Virus record (IMG/VR): IMGVR_UViG_3300022821_000007
Location: 1 to 45,604 of that record
Source of the DNA: a virus
Length of the DNA stretch: 45,604 nt
Strand: one strand, 5' to 3'
The translations under genes and the position numbers were made by a program. Under the pieces are notes generated by a model. The model saw only the letters and a program-made list of their open reading frames with translations. It was not told the origin of the DNA and ran no database searches. Of this stretch, positions 1 through 7,356 are shown piece after piece; position 1 is the first letter of the stretch, and each line of letters starts with the position of its first letter.

Positions 1-127
1 AATGTAGGAATAAGTACAACTAACCCAACTGAACCTTTTACAGTTATTGGAAATAGCCTTTTAAATTCTGTTCTAGTCACAAATGCTGATTCGTCTTTAT
101 CTTCTAGCCCATATGTTCTAATAGCTA
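1..127. repeat. Left copy of the 127-bp terminal direct repeat
   Basis: Bases 1-127 are identical to 45478-45604. Both copies lie inside one open reading frame and keep its phase. A repeat of exactly 127 bp matches the largest k-mer used by common de Bruijn assemblers. It is therefore best read as an assembly overlap of a circular or circularly permuted genome, not as a biological terminal repeat. Confidence 0.95.
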
Positions 128-462
128 GGTCTTCAGGAGCAGGTTCTGGGATTTATGCAGATGCTGGTAATCTTGTATTACAACCGAGAGGAAGCATTTC
201 TGGGAGAGGAACTTATATTTTAGATGGTGGGGGAGATATTAATATGTCAATTTTAGATGGAGGCAACGTAGGAATAGGAACATCAACACCAGAAGCCCTC
301 TTTCATGTCTCAGAAGCAACTGCAACTACGACAGCAGAATTTGGAAATGATGGAGGTACTTCACCTTCCTGTATGAAATTCCAAGACACAGACGGAGCAG
401 GATGGACATATTGTACTTTCCTTAATGGAACTATGACATGCGATACTAACTCATGCGAATAA
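1..462 (+). CDS. Exported repeat-containing surface/tail-fibre protein, C-terminal part (wraps from 44215)
   Basis: This is the 3' part of the gene that starts at 44215. Position 1 is the first base of a codon, and the frame stays open to TAA at 460-462. It carries two NVGI(G/S)T..(N/T)P motifs, near bases 1-30 and 268-297, the second followed by LFHV. This motif family is common in bacterial surface proteins and phage tail fibres. The C-terminus has the cysteine-bearing pattern DTDGAGWTYC then TMTCDTNSC, which I associate with surface proteins of candidate-phyla bacteria (family impression, not a search result). Joined across the repeat, the protein is 574 residues. An ATG at 244 would give a 72-residue product, but the open frame upstream makes that unlikely. 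The next gene starts 4 bases downstream. Confidence 0.8.
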   Translation, partial: NVGISTTNPTEPFTVIGNSLLNSVLVTNADSSLSSSPYVLIARSSGAGSGIYADAGNLVLQPRGSISGRGTYILDGGGDINMSILDGGNVGIGTSTPEALFHVSEATATTTAEFGNDGGTSPSCMKFQDTDGAGWTYCTFLNGTMTCDTNSCE

Positions 463-466
463 TTCT

Positions 467-757
467 ATGAAAAAAATATTATTAACAATTAGTAGTATAG
501 GAATATTAGTATTAGGTTTTAATGCTTTTGCTATACAAACTAAGACGATTAATTATCTTAGTGGTAATTATGGAATAGGAACAACTACACCAGTATCAAC
601 ATTAGAAGTAGCAGGGATAATATCAAGTGAGGGTGTTTATGGAGAAATACACGTAGCAGACGGAAGTACAGCACAAAGTATTCCTACAGGTTTAACTTAT
701 ACAAAACTAACAGGCTTTACAGACAATGGACTTTCAAACAATGTAACCCAGCAGTAG
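467..757 (+). CDS. Exported C1q/TNF-like surface protein, N-terminal fragment (frameshifted)
   Basis: The N-terminus is a clear signal peptide: MKK, then a hydrophobic core (ILLTISSIGILVLGF) and an AFA cleavage site near residue 22. It is followed by one GIGTTTPVSTLEVAG motif. Residues about 60-96 begin a jelly-roll domain of the kind found in phage fibres (TGFTDNGLSNNVT). The frame then hits a premature TAG, giving 96 residues. The rest of the same domain continues in the -1 frame from about 748 to 1062. One extra C in the run at 747-749 would join the two parts into a protein of about 198 residues. The gene lies between the long fibre gene and the lysis-type genes, so it is probably a receptor-binding or surface protein. 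No Shine-Dalgarno precedes the ATG. Confidence 0.75.
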   Translation: MKKILLTISSIGILVLGFNAFAIQTKTINYLSGNYGIGTTTPVSTLEVAGIISSEGVYGEIHVADGSTAQSIPTGLTYTKLTGFTDNGLSNNVTQQ

Positions 758-1062
758 CTAGCGATAGTATTACATTAACGAAAGCAGGAGTATATAGATG
801 CTCTGCCTCAATAAGTGCAGCCAGTGCAGGAGTAGCAACTTTCAGAACATCAGTCTTCTTAAATGGAGTAGAACAACATCAGTGCCATAACCTTAGAAAA
901 TATGCTAATGCTAATGACTTTGGTGCATCTTCGATCACAGGATTTATGAGAGCAACAACTACTCCGGTAAGTGTTGATTTAAGAGTAAGACACGACGATG
1001 GTGGTTCAGAAAACTTTACTCCTAGTTATATGAATCTTACTGTAGAATATGTTGGAGAATAA
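748..1062 (+). pseudogene. C-terminal part of the frameshifted C1q/TNF-like surface protein
   Basis: This frame has no suitable start of its own. It reads directly on from the preceding fragment: NNVT, then PAVASDSITLTKAGVYRCSA, then FLNGVEQ, then SVDLRVRHDDGG, then FTPSYMNLTVEYVGE and TAA. The series (T.AGVY, FLNGV, DLRV.HDGG, FTP.Y.NL) is the full strand pattern of a C1q/TNF-like jelly-roll often found at the tips of phage fibres. The break is a single missing base in CCC at 747-749. It could be a real mutation, a population variant, a consensus error or a frameshift site, although no classical slippery heptamer is present. The coding pattern is otherwise intact, so the lesion must be recent or artificial. 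Confidence 0.7.
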
Positions 1063-1117
1063 AGTAAGAAATACTTAAGATAGACAAACGACTTTATAAC
1101 TCTTTACACTAATCATT

Positions 1118-1405
1118 ATGAAATCTTTATTAATTCTACTTTTACTATTTATTAGCTACTCTATACCAAGTGATGATTTAAGATTGATCGTAGAAAAACA
1201 GAAGCAACACGAAATATATCTAAGCCAAATAAAAACAGAGACTAATATTCCATTAGTAATAAATAATGTATCTAATAAATTAATTGATGAATCAAATGAG
1301 AAATATAATCCAAAACATAATTTTTCTACCTATGATGATTTTATTCTTAGGATTTATTTATTTTATAACAACTATAAGATGGATAGTATTCGGAACAGAA
1401 ACTGA
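1118..1405 (+). CDS. Small exported or membrane-anchored protein, possibly spanin-like
   Basis: A 95-residue product with a hydrophobic N-terminus (MKSLLILLLLFISYSI) is followed by a charged, helical region (DDLRLIVEKQKQHEIYLSQI) and a polar tail. I do not recognise a family. The position, just before several tiny membrane proteins, a holin-like gene and a peptidase, together with the one-anchor-plus-helix layout, resembles a spanin or other lysis accessory. That is inference from context only. Its last 74 bases overlap the next small gene in another frame, so the C-terminus or one of the two genes could be spurious. Confidence 0.5.
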   Translation: MKSLLILLLLFISYSIPSDDLRLIVEKQKQHEIYLSQIKTETNIPLVINNVSNKLIDESNEKYNPKHNFSTYDDFILRIYLFYNNYKMDSIRNRN

Positions 1406-1436
1406 TAGAGAGAAAGCAGGATATGAGCCTAGATAA
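1332..1436 (+). CDS. 34-residue membrane protein
   Basis: Two adjacent ATG codons (1332, 1335) open a frame that encodes one strongly hydrophobic segment (ILFLGFIYFITTIRWIVFG) and a short charged tail ending EPR, then TAA. It overlaps the upstream 95-residue frame, and the following mini-gene starts inside its last codons, which suggests translational coupling. The single-span layout and the neighbourhood fit a lysis-associated or other small membrane protein. No family is recognised. Confidence 0.4.
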   Translation: MMILFLGFIYFITTIRWIVFGTETDREKAGYEPR

Positions 1437-1512
1437 TTTAATGATTTCAATTATGTGTGATTTGCTTGTCTTGTATTTATTAATGAGTGCAATTAAAAAC
1501 AAAGATGTATAA
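1423..1512 (+). CDS. 29-residue membrane protein
   Basis: The frame starts inside the end of the previous mini-gene (14-base overlap) and encodes a short hydrophobic helix (LMISIMCDLLVLYLLMSA) with a basic tail (IKNKDV), then TAA. The holin-like gene follows 17 bases later. The overlap chain of 1118, 1332 and 1423 looks like a set of coupled tiny membrane genes. Function unknown. Confidence 0.35.
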   Translation: MSLDNLMISIMCDLLVLYLLMSAIKNKDV

Positions 1513-1529
1513 TTAACTTACATAATATT

Positions 1530-1778
1530 ATGGAAAAAGTAAAAGCATTCTTCCAAACAAAACTTGGAAGACACGTTCACTCGTTTGGAAAGACATACGT
1601 CACTGTCTTTATTGGTACGTATTTAGCTTTAAACGGCTTACTAGATGAAGTTAATGCTTTATCTAATATACAAGGACTACAAGAGTTAAATCTAGCAGAC
1701 GTCAGTACATTGCTTATCAGTGCTAAGTTTGCTTTCTTATCAGTTATAAGAAATCTTTATAAATTGTTAATGGATTAA
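1530..1778 (+). CDS. Holin-like small membrane protein
   Basis: 82 residues. An N-terminal basic helix (MEKVKAFFQTKLGRHVHSFG) leads into a hydrophobic segment (KTYVTVFIGTYLALNGLL), a polar linker with ADVSTLL, and a second hydrophobic stretch (ISAKFAFLSVIRNLYKLL). The pattern basic N-terminus, K(T/A).V..F, then L.ADVSTLL.A...A....I.NL is like small phage holins of the r1t type that form pores in the inner membrane at lysis. It sits between tiny membrane genes and a peptidase gene, as expected for a lysis cassette. The start has an AT-rich leader (ACATAATATT) and no Shine-Dalgarno. The family match is by pattern only. Confidence 0.5.
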   Translation: MEKVKAFFQTKLGRHVHSFGKTYVTVFIGTYLALNGLLDEVNALSNIQGLQELNLADVSTLLISAKFAFLSVIRNLYKLLMD

Positions 1779-1782
1779 TTAC

Positions 1783-1983
1783 ATGTCTAGAACTACTATA
1801 AATAAAAATTCAACAGTCTCGATTACTTTGATGGTATTAATACTGAGTGGAGCAATCTCTATTACAGCTTTTCTATTTTCAATCAAGAGTGATGTCAGAT
1901 CAGTATGTGAAGAAGTTAAAGGTATCAAAGAAATGATTACAATGCTTCATGGAAATGACAAGACTGCAATTAACAAAGAATAA
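1783..1983 (+). CDS. Small single-span membrane protein, possible second holin or spanin
   Basis: 66 residues. A polar N-terminus is followed by one membrane helix at about residues 12-33 (VSITLMVLILSGAISITAFL) and a charged segment (SIKSDVRSVCEEVKGIKEM) that could form a coiled coil. It starts 4 bases after the holin-like gene, and its stop TAA is directly followed by the ATG of the peptidase gene (TAATATGG). The layout resembles holin partners or inner-membrane spanins. No sequence family is recognised. Confidence 0.5.
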   Translation: MSRTTINKNSTVSITLMVLILSGAISITAFLFSIKSDVRSVCEEVKGIKEMITMLHGNDKTAINKE

Positions 1984-1984
1984 T

Positions 1985-2962
1985 ATGGATGATCAAATTA
2001 AAAAAGCATTACATTCTTTAAACTCACTAAGAGTTAAAGAGAAAGGATGGGATATCTCAAATGAATTACCAGATGCGAGAGATAAGCAATTCAGTGAATC
2101 ATTCAAAGAAGAGATAGCAGGTGCTTCAATTCCTTCGATCTTTAGATACGAAGAGAAAGAACTACCTAAGAGACCTTTTCAAGATCACATTCTAAGTTGC
2201 GTAAGTTGTACATGTACTTACATAAACATGTTCCATTCTAAGAGAGAGAATAACGCAGTTAAGTTATCATGGAGAGACGTATACGCTAACGTGAGACATT
2301 ATGCTGGTGGTACTTCTGTCAGAGAGAATCTAGATTGGTTAAAGCATAAAGGACAATGCTTAGACTACACACTACCAGAGAGAGAATACTTTCTTGGAGA
2401 ACCATCTATGCAAAATAAGAATCTAGTACCAGCGAAAGCAAGGCAAGAAGCAGAGAGATACAAGATAGCTTCTTACTATTACTTAAAACCATATTCAAAG
2501 TTAGAGATGAAGACTGCTATTCTTAAAGCACCAGTTGGAATATGTATTGATATCTGTAGAAATTGGTATACTACGAAACCAGGAGTTGCTATTCAGTGGG
2601 ATAACAAACCGAGGGGAGGTCATTTAGTTTCTTTGATTGGTTGGACATCGCAAGGTTATATCGTAGCAGATTGGGATAACAGAGAATATAAATTATTAAG
2701 CTATAACTATCCACTCAAACTTGCATTCTTTATATGCGATAAGAGTGACTTTAAAAAGGATATGCTAAAGCCAAGAAAAGTAGAAAATTCAAGTCGATTA
2801 TTAGTAATACTCCCTAATGGGAAATATCAATTCATTTCTAGTTCTGCTCAATGGGCATCTCTTAATGATAAGAAATTATTACAAGGAGAAACAAAGCTTA
2901 TTACAGAAAGCGAACTTAAGAAGATGGAGAAGGATGAAGAACCATTAGTAGTCGTAAAATAA
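1985..2962 (+). CDS. Papain-like (C1A-type) cysteine peptidase
   Basis: 325 residues from the ATG at 1985, chosen because it follows the previous stop by one base; an upstream in-frame ATG at 1949 would overlap that gene. Papain-type active-site motifs are visible: Gln66 in PFQDH, then six residues on the probable nucleophile Cys72 in ILSCVSC; His213 in RGGHLVSLIGW; and Asp/Asn229-232 in VADWDN, which matches the GGH....G(W/Y)......W(D/G)N core of C1A peptidases. There is no signal peptide. The position directly behind holin-like genes suggests a lysis enzyme. A virion-maturation or ejected protease is equally possible, because structural genes follow. Cys75 and Cys77 are alternative nucleophiles. 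Confidence 0.65.
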   Translation: MDDQIKKALHSLNSLRVKEKGWDISNELPDARDKQFSESFKEEIAGASIPSIFRYEEKELPKRPFQDHILSCVSCTCTYINMFHSKRENNAVKLSWRDVYANVRHYAGGTSVRENLDWLKHKGQCLDYTLPEREYFLGEPSMQNKNLVPAKARQEAERYKIASYYYLKPYSKLEMKTAILKAPVGICIDICRNWYTTKPGVAIQWDNKPRGGHLVSLIGWTSQGYIVADWDNREYKLLSYNYPLKLAFFICDKSDFKKDMLKPRKVENSSRLLVILPNGKYQFISSSAQWASLNDKKLLQGETKLITESELKKMEKDEEPLVVVK

Positions 2963-2963
2963 T

Positions 2964-4163
2964 ATGAGTAAAAAGTATAGCGAAATCGATGTTGATCTAC
3001 AGGATCTATTCGGGTCTACTGCTAACATCAAGATCGATAAAGTAGTTAGAAAAAGATTATTTAATAAAGTATTAGATGATCTAGGTTTATTTGCTAACTG
3101 GTCATTTGCGATCAGAAGAATAAATTTTAATTACTTGAAAGACTTAGGAGAATATAACGTAGAGAACTACTTAGGTCTAACTGATTACAAAGCTATCAAA
3201 TCGTTAGGAGGAGTTGCAGTAATACACGAAGACGACTACGAACCACAGCATGTTAATGGATTGAAGATAAGAGATAAGAAGTTTAGTGGCAGAGGTCATT
3301 CATGCTTTCAAAGAGTAGCTGATACAATGATCGATGGAGTTCCATATCTCTTAGCTAATCTGCAAGCAAGTAGTACTTTACAGATCTCTGGATTAGATGC
3401 TTTAACTAATGAAGGAACATGGTCAGTAGTAGGTGATGCAATTAACTTAGCAGTAGATACACAAGAGTATAGACAAGGTAATGCTTCTCTTAAATTTGAT
3501 ATAGATGTAAGTGAAGAGGTTGGTAATTACGCTGGTATTACTAACTCTACTATTAATTCAATTGATCTTACTGATTATGCATTCGCATCTGATTTCTTAT
3601 TAAGAACTTATTTACCAGAGTCAACTGATGTAGAGTCTATTGAATTAAGAATTGGTAGCTCTAGTTCTGCTTATTATAAAATGACAACTACAGTTCCTAT
3701 TAATAATACAGAGTTAGAAGATGGATGGAATAGAGTTAAGTTAGCATTTGATAATAAGACTACAGTTGGAGTACCAGACATAACTTCAATCGTATATGCA
3801 GAGTTAAGAATTAATTATGCAGCAGGATATACAGATCAGCAAGTAGCTAGATTTGATGACTTACAATTAAATAAGAGATTCCAATTAGATATGTCTTACT
3901 TCTCTTCTTTCTTTGCAAAGTCAGCAGCTGGAGTAAGACAACAGTATATAGTAGCAGACACAGATGTTCTCGTAGCTTCTAACGATGTTGTTAATGCATT
4001 AGAAGAACTAACATTCTATCAGATGCAAAGAACTACTAAGAGTTTAAAGAAAGCAGACAGAGATGAAGCATTCTTAAATTATAGAGCAATAAGAAATCGA
4101 TTAAGACATAGATATGGTTATGCAATCAAGAGAGGATCAAGACATGTTAAAACTCAACGATAA
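2964..4163 (+). CDS. Virion structural protein with a jelly-roll-like insert
   Basis: 399 residues, starting one base after the previous stop. The N-terminal 140 residues are mixed alpha/beta (VDLQDLFGSTANIKIDKVVR, then SFAIRRINFNYLKDLG). Residues about 150-305 form a beta-rich module (GNASLKFDIDV, DGWNRVKLAF, YAELRINY, ARFDDLQL) with the strand pattern of a concanavalin/CBM-like jelly roll. The C-terminal 80 residues are basic and helical (KSLKKADRDEAFLNYRAIRN). It sits just ahead of the beta-propeller-like tail gene, so a head-tail adaptor or tail-surface role is likely. No named family is recognised. Confidence 0.55.
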   Translation: MSKKYSEIDVDLQDLFGSTANIKIDKVVRKRLFNKVLDDLGLFANWSFAIRRINFNYLKDLGEYNVENYLGLTDYKAIKSLGGVAVIHEDDYEPQHVNGLKIRDKKFSGRGHSCFQRVADTMIDGVPYLLANLQASSTLQISGLDALTNEGTWSVVGDAINLAVDTQEYRQGNASLKFDIDVSEEVGNYAGITNSTINSIDLTDYAFASDFLLRTYLPESTDVESIELRIGSSSSAYYKMTTTVPINNTELEDGWNRVKLAFDNKTTVGVPDITSIVYAELRINYAAGYTDQQVARFDDLQLNKRFQLDMSYFSSFFAKSAAGVRQQYIVADTDVLVASNDVVNALEELTFYQMQRTTKSLKKADRDEAFLNYRAIRNRLRHRYGYAIKRGSRHVKTQR

Positions 4164-4166
4164 AAT

Positions 4167-5939
4167 ATGGAAAATTTACTAGACAAAACAAAGTTTCTTG
4201 GTTTATTCACGAGACAACCAGTCACAAAGAATAGGCCAGATACAGCAGCAGTAGCTTTGAATGTTAAGATTACTGGAGAAGGAGTAGAACCTGTTAAGGG
4301 TTATACATTCTTTGGTAAGACTAAAGACTTAACTGCAAGACAGAAGATATCAGATGCGTTCACATTCATTCTTCAAAGTGGAGAAGAGATACCAATGAGA
4401 ATATTAAATGATACGTCAAATAATATTGTCCAATGGTACGATGCTACAAATGATGACTGGTATGACCTACTTGCTATCACAGTTGATACAACTGTATCAT
4501 TTCAAGACTATAATGCAAGCACAGAGAATGCTATCTACTTTGGAAATGGAGTTGATAACCATACTAAGTGGTCAGGAAATAAAACAAGATTGACAGCAGC
4601 TATTACAGCGACTGATACAGATATTCCAGTAACAAGTACAGATGGCTTTGAAGCTACTGGTACAATCACTTATAATGGAACAGAGATCGCTTATACTTCA
4701 AAGACTGCAACGACGTTTGTAGTAGGTTCTGCTCATGCATCAGCTGGAGCAGACGATGGGGTAGCTGAAGCAGCAGATGATGCTTCTCTCGCAGGAGTAG
4801 CTTTAAGTAAGATCTTACTGTCAGCTCATAACAGAATGTACTTAGTGAATGAATCAGATCCTAACTCTATTGAATATTCTAAAGAAGGAGATGCAGAGAA
4901 TTGGACATCAGGAGCTAACAGAGCAGACGCTGGAGTGGAAGACTTTCCAGTAGTTGGTGGAAGAATCAATGGACTAGCAGTCTTAAGAAACTATATTGTG
5001 ATCTTTAAAGACAGAACGATTCTTATGTTCAAATGGGAATATCCAACTTCTACAACTAAAGTACCAGCTTATGAGCATGTTGTAATTGGTAGTAATATTG
5101 GCTCAATCACTCACAAAGGGATTGCTAATATTTATAAAGAGTTATTCTATACAACTAACAACGGAATTAGATCACTTACACAAAACTTAGTTACAGGCCA
5201 ATGGGATGCTGATCCTTTAACTGGTCCGATTGATGCTTCAATCAAGTTATATGATTTTGATGAAAGTGCATCAGTATACGATGACGCAGAAGATGTTTAC
5301 CTAGTAGCATGTAAATCTAAATCTACGATGACTCATAACGATAGAGTTATCGCTGTCTGGTTTTATATAGACGACACTGGGGCAAGAAGAAAAGGTTTCT
5401 CGATTCTAGATTGGAATGTAGCATGCTGGTTCCACTATGATCAGAAGTTATTCTTTGGATCTTCAGTCGATGGAAATACTTACCAAGCATTCAATTCGCA
5501 TACTAGAGATGGTACTGCTTTAATTTCTATCTACACTAATAATAGGGATGACTTTGGAAAGAAGAGCTTGAAGATATCAGATGCGCTTATGATTGAAGGA
5601 TTAATAGCACCAGGTACAGAGATTGAGTATACTATCTTCTTTGATGGAGGTAATACTGGTAGCCAAGTATTCACAATTAAATCAACTGGAGTATATGTTA
5701 AAAAGAAGAAGATAAATACTTTAGGTTCATTTAAACTTGGTGAAGCAGTGTTAGGACCAGAGATAGCTGGCTTAGAGAATCTACAGCAATTCAATATTAC
5801 AGTACCATTAAGAAACTCTAATTTCTATGATTTACAAATACAAAGAAGATCAACAAAACTATCTAGTAATTATTTAATATATTATGAGGGAATAATCGAT
5901 ACGTCAGAATCGTACGATAGTCCTCATGAAGAAGCTTAA
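4167..5939 (+). CDS. Beta-propeller-like tail protein (podovirus nozzle/stabilisation type)
   Basis: 590 residues. Repeated beta strands typical of phage tail beta-propellers are visible: LLSAHNRMYLVNESDPNSIE with YSKEGDAENW, then GGRINGLAVLRNYIVIFKDR, then ITHKGIANIYKELFYTTNNG, then SILDWNVACWFHYDQKLFFG. An inserted module at about residues 140-190 (ITATDTDIPVTSTDGFEATG, TITYNGTEIAY) is a common phage beta module. The N-terminal LFTRQPVTKNRPDTAAVALN matches the start of P22/T7-type tail hub or nozzle proteins. These assemble at the tail tip of short-tailed phages. The gene starts 3 bases after its neighbour. Assignment is by pattern. Confidence 0.6.
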   Translation: MENLLDKTKFLGLFTRQPVTKNRPDTAAVALNVKITGEGVEPVKGYTFFGKTKDLTARQKISDAFTFILQSGEEIPMRILNDTSNNIVQWYDATNDDWYDLLAITVDTTVSFQDYNASTENAIYFGNGVDNHTKWSGNKTRLTAAITATDTDIPVTSTDGFEATGTITYNGTEIAYTSKTATTFVVGSAHASAGADDGVAEAADDASLAGVALSKILLSAHNRMYLVNESDPNSIEYSKEGDAENWTSGANRADAGVEDFPVVGGRINGLAVLRNYIVIFKDRTILMFKWEYPTSTTKVPAYEHVVIGSNIGSITHKGIANIYKELFYTTNNGIRSLTQNLVTGQWDADPLTGPIDASIKLYDFDESASVYDDAEDVYLVACKSKSTMTHNDRVIAVWFYIDDTGARRKGFSILDWNVACWFHYDQKLFFGSSVDGNTYQAFNSHTRDGTALISIYTNNRDDFGKKSLKISDALMIEGLIAPGTEIEYTIFFDGGNTGSQVFTIKSTGVYVKKKKINTLGSFKLGEAVLGPEIAGLENLQQFNITVPLRNSNFYDLQIQRRSTKLSSNYLIYYEGIIDTSESYDSPHEEA

Positions 5940-5940
5940 T

Positions 5941-7344
5941 ATGAAGAAAACTTTAATCTGCTTTTTACTTCTATGCTTATTAGCTCCCGTAGCAATACAA
6001 GCAGAAGTTAACCAAGCAACATTAATACACAAAGTATTTGGTACAAGAAAGGTCGTTAACATTGGAGATAAAGATGTCTTCGCTGGGGGATATATTCTGG
6101 AGACTCCTGACGTAAGAATTAAATATGGTTTAGACTCAGAACCAGATGTAGCTGGTGCAGTCAAAGGATTCAGACCTTCTGGATTCTTTACTACTCTAGC
6201 TTCTTTCTTAGCAGAAGGAGGAACAGAGACTACACTCTCTGTGACTAGTCTAACTCTCCCAGACGGAACATCTTTAAATGATTCTTACTATGGAGATCTT
6301 CTAATCTTAACAATAGGAGAAGGAGAATCTGAAGAGAAGATATCAGTTAGTACTTTAAATGAAACAACACTAACTTTTACAATTACAGACAGAGGACATG
6401 AGTATGGAAGACTAGCTACTACTACTGCTAACATCTTGGCTCATTATCCAGGTGATATAGTATTTGTTTCTAATGATGACCATTTCTTGAATCAACAGTA
6501 CATGGATTTAGATTCTGATCAAACAGTCGCTGGAACTATCACGTACGTCAATTACCCAGTAATCTCTGGAACAAGTTTAGCAACTATTCCACGTCAGTTA
6601 GTTACTAAGCAACAGTTAGATGCAACTGCATTCTCTGGGATAGCAAGTTCAACAGAAGATACTATTGGTGGAATTGAACTTGGAACATTAACAGAGATAG
6701 CTTCTAGTAGTTATAGCATTACAGATCCGAAAGCATTGCATACAAGATACGCAACGTCAACACCTTGGAGCGATACTATAGGAGCTGGATATACTTGTGT
6801 TACAGAAGATGATGGGAATATTAGTGCAGACTGCTTACCGTTCGGAAGTGAGACAGTTGAAATAGCTACTACTACTCAATGGGGAGTATTTGGAGGTTTG
6901 ATGCCAACTGGTTCTATAACAGCTTATGCAACATCGACTGCTCCACAAGGTTGGTTAGTTGCAGATGGTTCAGAAATTGCTTCTACTACTTATGCATCGC
7001 TATTTGCAGTCATCGGATATACTTACGGGGGAACTCCAGGAGGAGATTTTAATCTACCGAACTTAAATGGAAGAAATATTATTGGATATGGTTCAGCTAC
7101 AACAACAATAGACACAATGGGAGAAACTGGAGGAGAAGATGAACACGTGCAGAGTATTGCAGAAATGCCAGCCCATACTCATAGCAATATAGCAGATGAA
7201 GCGGACAGAAGTTATAGTTTTTCATCTGGTGGGCCTAGTGAAGGTGATTTAGCTGGAGGAGGAACAACAGGTTCAGCAGGAAGTGGTACAGCTTTCAATG
7301 TATTAGACCCTTTCATTGTATTACAATACATAATTAAATATTAA
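5941..7344 (+). CDS. Exported tail-collar-domain protein
   Basis: 467 residues from the ATG one base after the upstream stop. This start exposes a signal peptide (MKKTLICFLLLCLLAPVAIQ, then AE); an ATG at 5926 would bury it. The C-terminus is a phage tail-collar domain: MPTGSITAYA, then APQGWLVADGSEIASTTYAS, then LFAVIGYTYGG, FNLPNLNGR, and the histidine motif EMPAHTHS near residue 415. A serine/threonine-rich middle (ASSTEDTIGGIELGTLTEIA) resembles fibre-associated modules. Collar proteins normally sit at tail tips or fibres. A Sec-type signal on one is unusual and suggests assembly from, or display on, the outside of the host membrane. Confidence 0.75.
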   Translation: MKKTLICFLLLCLLAPVAIQAEVNQATLIHKVFGTRKVVNIGDKDVFAGGYILETPDVRIKYGLDSEPDVAGAVKGFRPSGFFTTLASFLAEGGTETTLSVTSLTLPDGTSLNDSYYGDLLILTIGEGESEEKISVSTLNETTLTFTITDRGHEYGRLATTTANILAHYPGDIVFVSNDDHFLNQQYMDLDSDQTVAGTITYVNYPVISGTSLATIPRQLVTKQQLDATAFSGIASSTEDTIGGIELGTLTEIASSSYSITDPKALHTRYATSTPWSDTIGAGYTCVTEDDGNISADCLPFGSETVEIATTTQWGVFGGLMPTGSITAYATSTAPQGWLVADGSEIASTTYASLFAVIGYTYGGTPGGDFNLPNLNGRNIIGYGSATTTIDTMGETGGEDEHVQSIAEMPAHTHSNIADEADRSYSFSSGGPSEGDLAGGGTTGSAGSGTAFNVLDPFIVLQYIIKY

Positions 7345-7356
7345 TATATTAAAAAT

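Noticed and set aside
1-127. True terminal repeat of phage DNA
   Set aside because: The repeat lies inside one gene and has the size of an assembly k-mer; circular overlap is simpler.
740-760. Programmed -1 frameshift site
   Set aside because: GTA ACC CAG is not a classical slippery heptamer and no stable downstream structure was seen; a mutation or consensus error is more likely, though not excluded.
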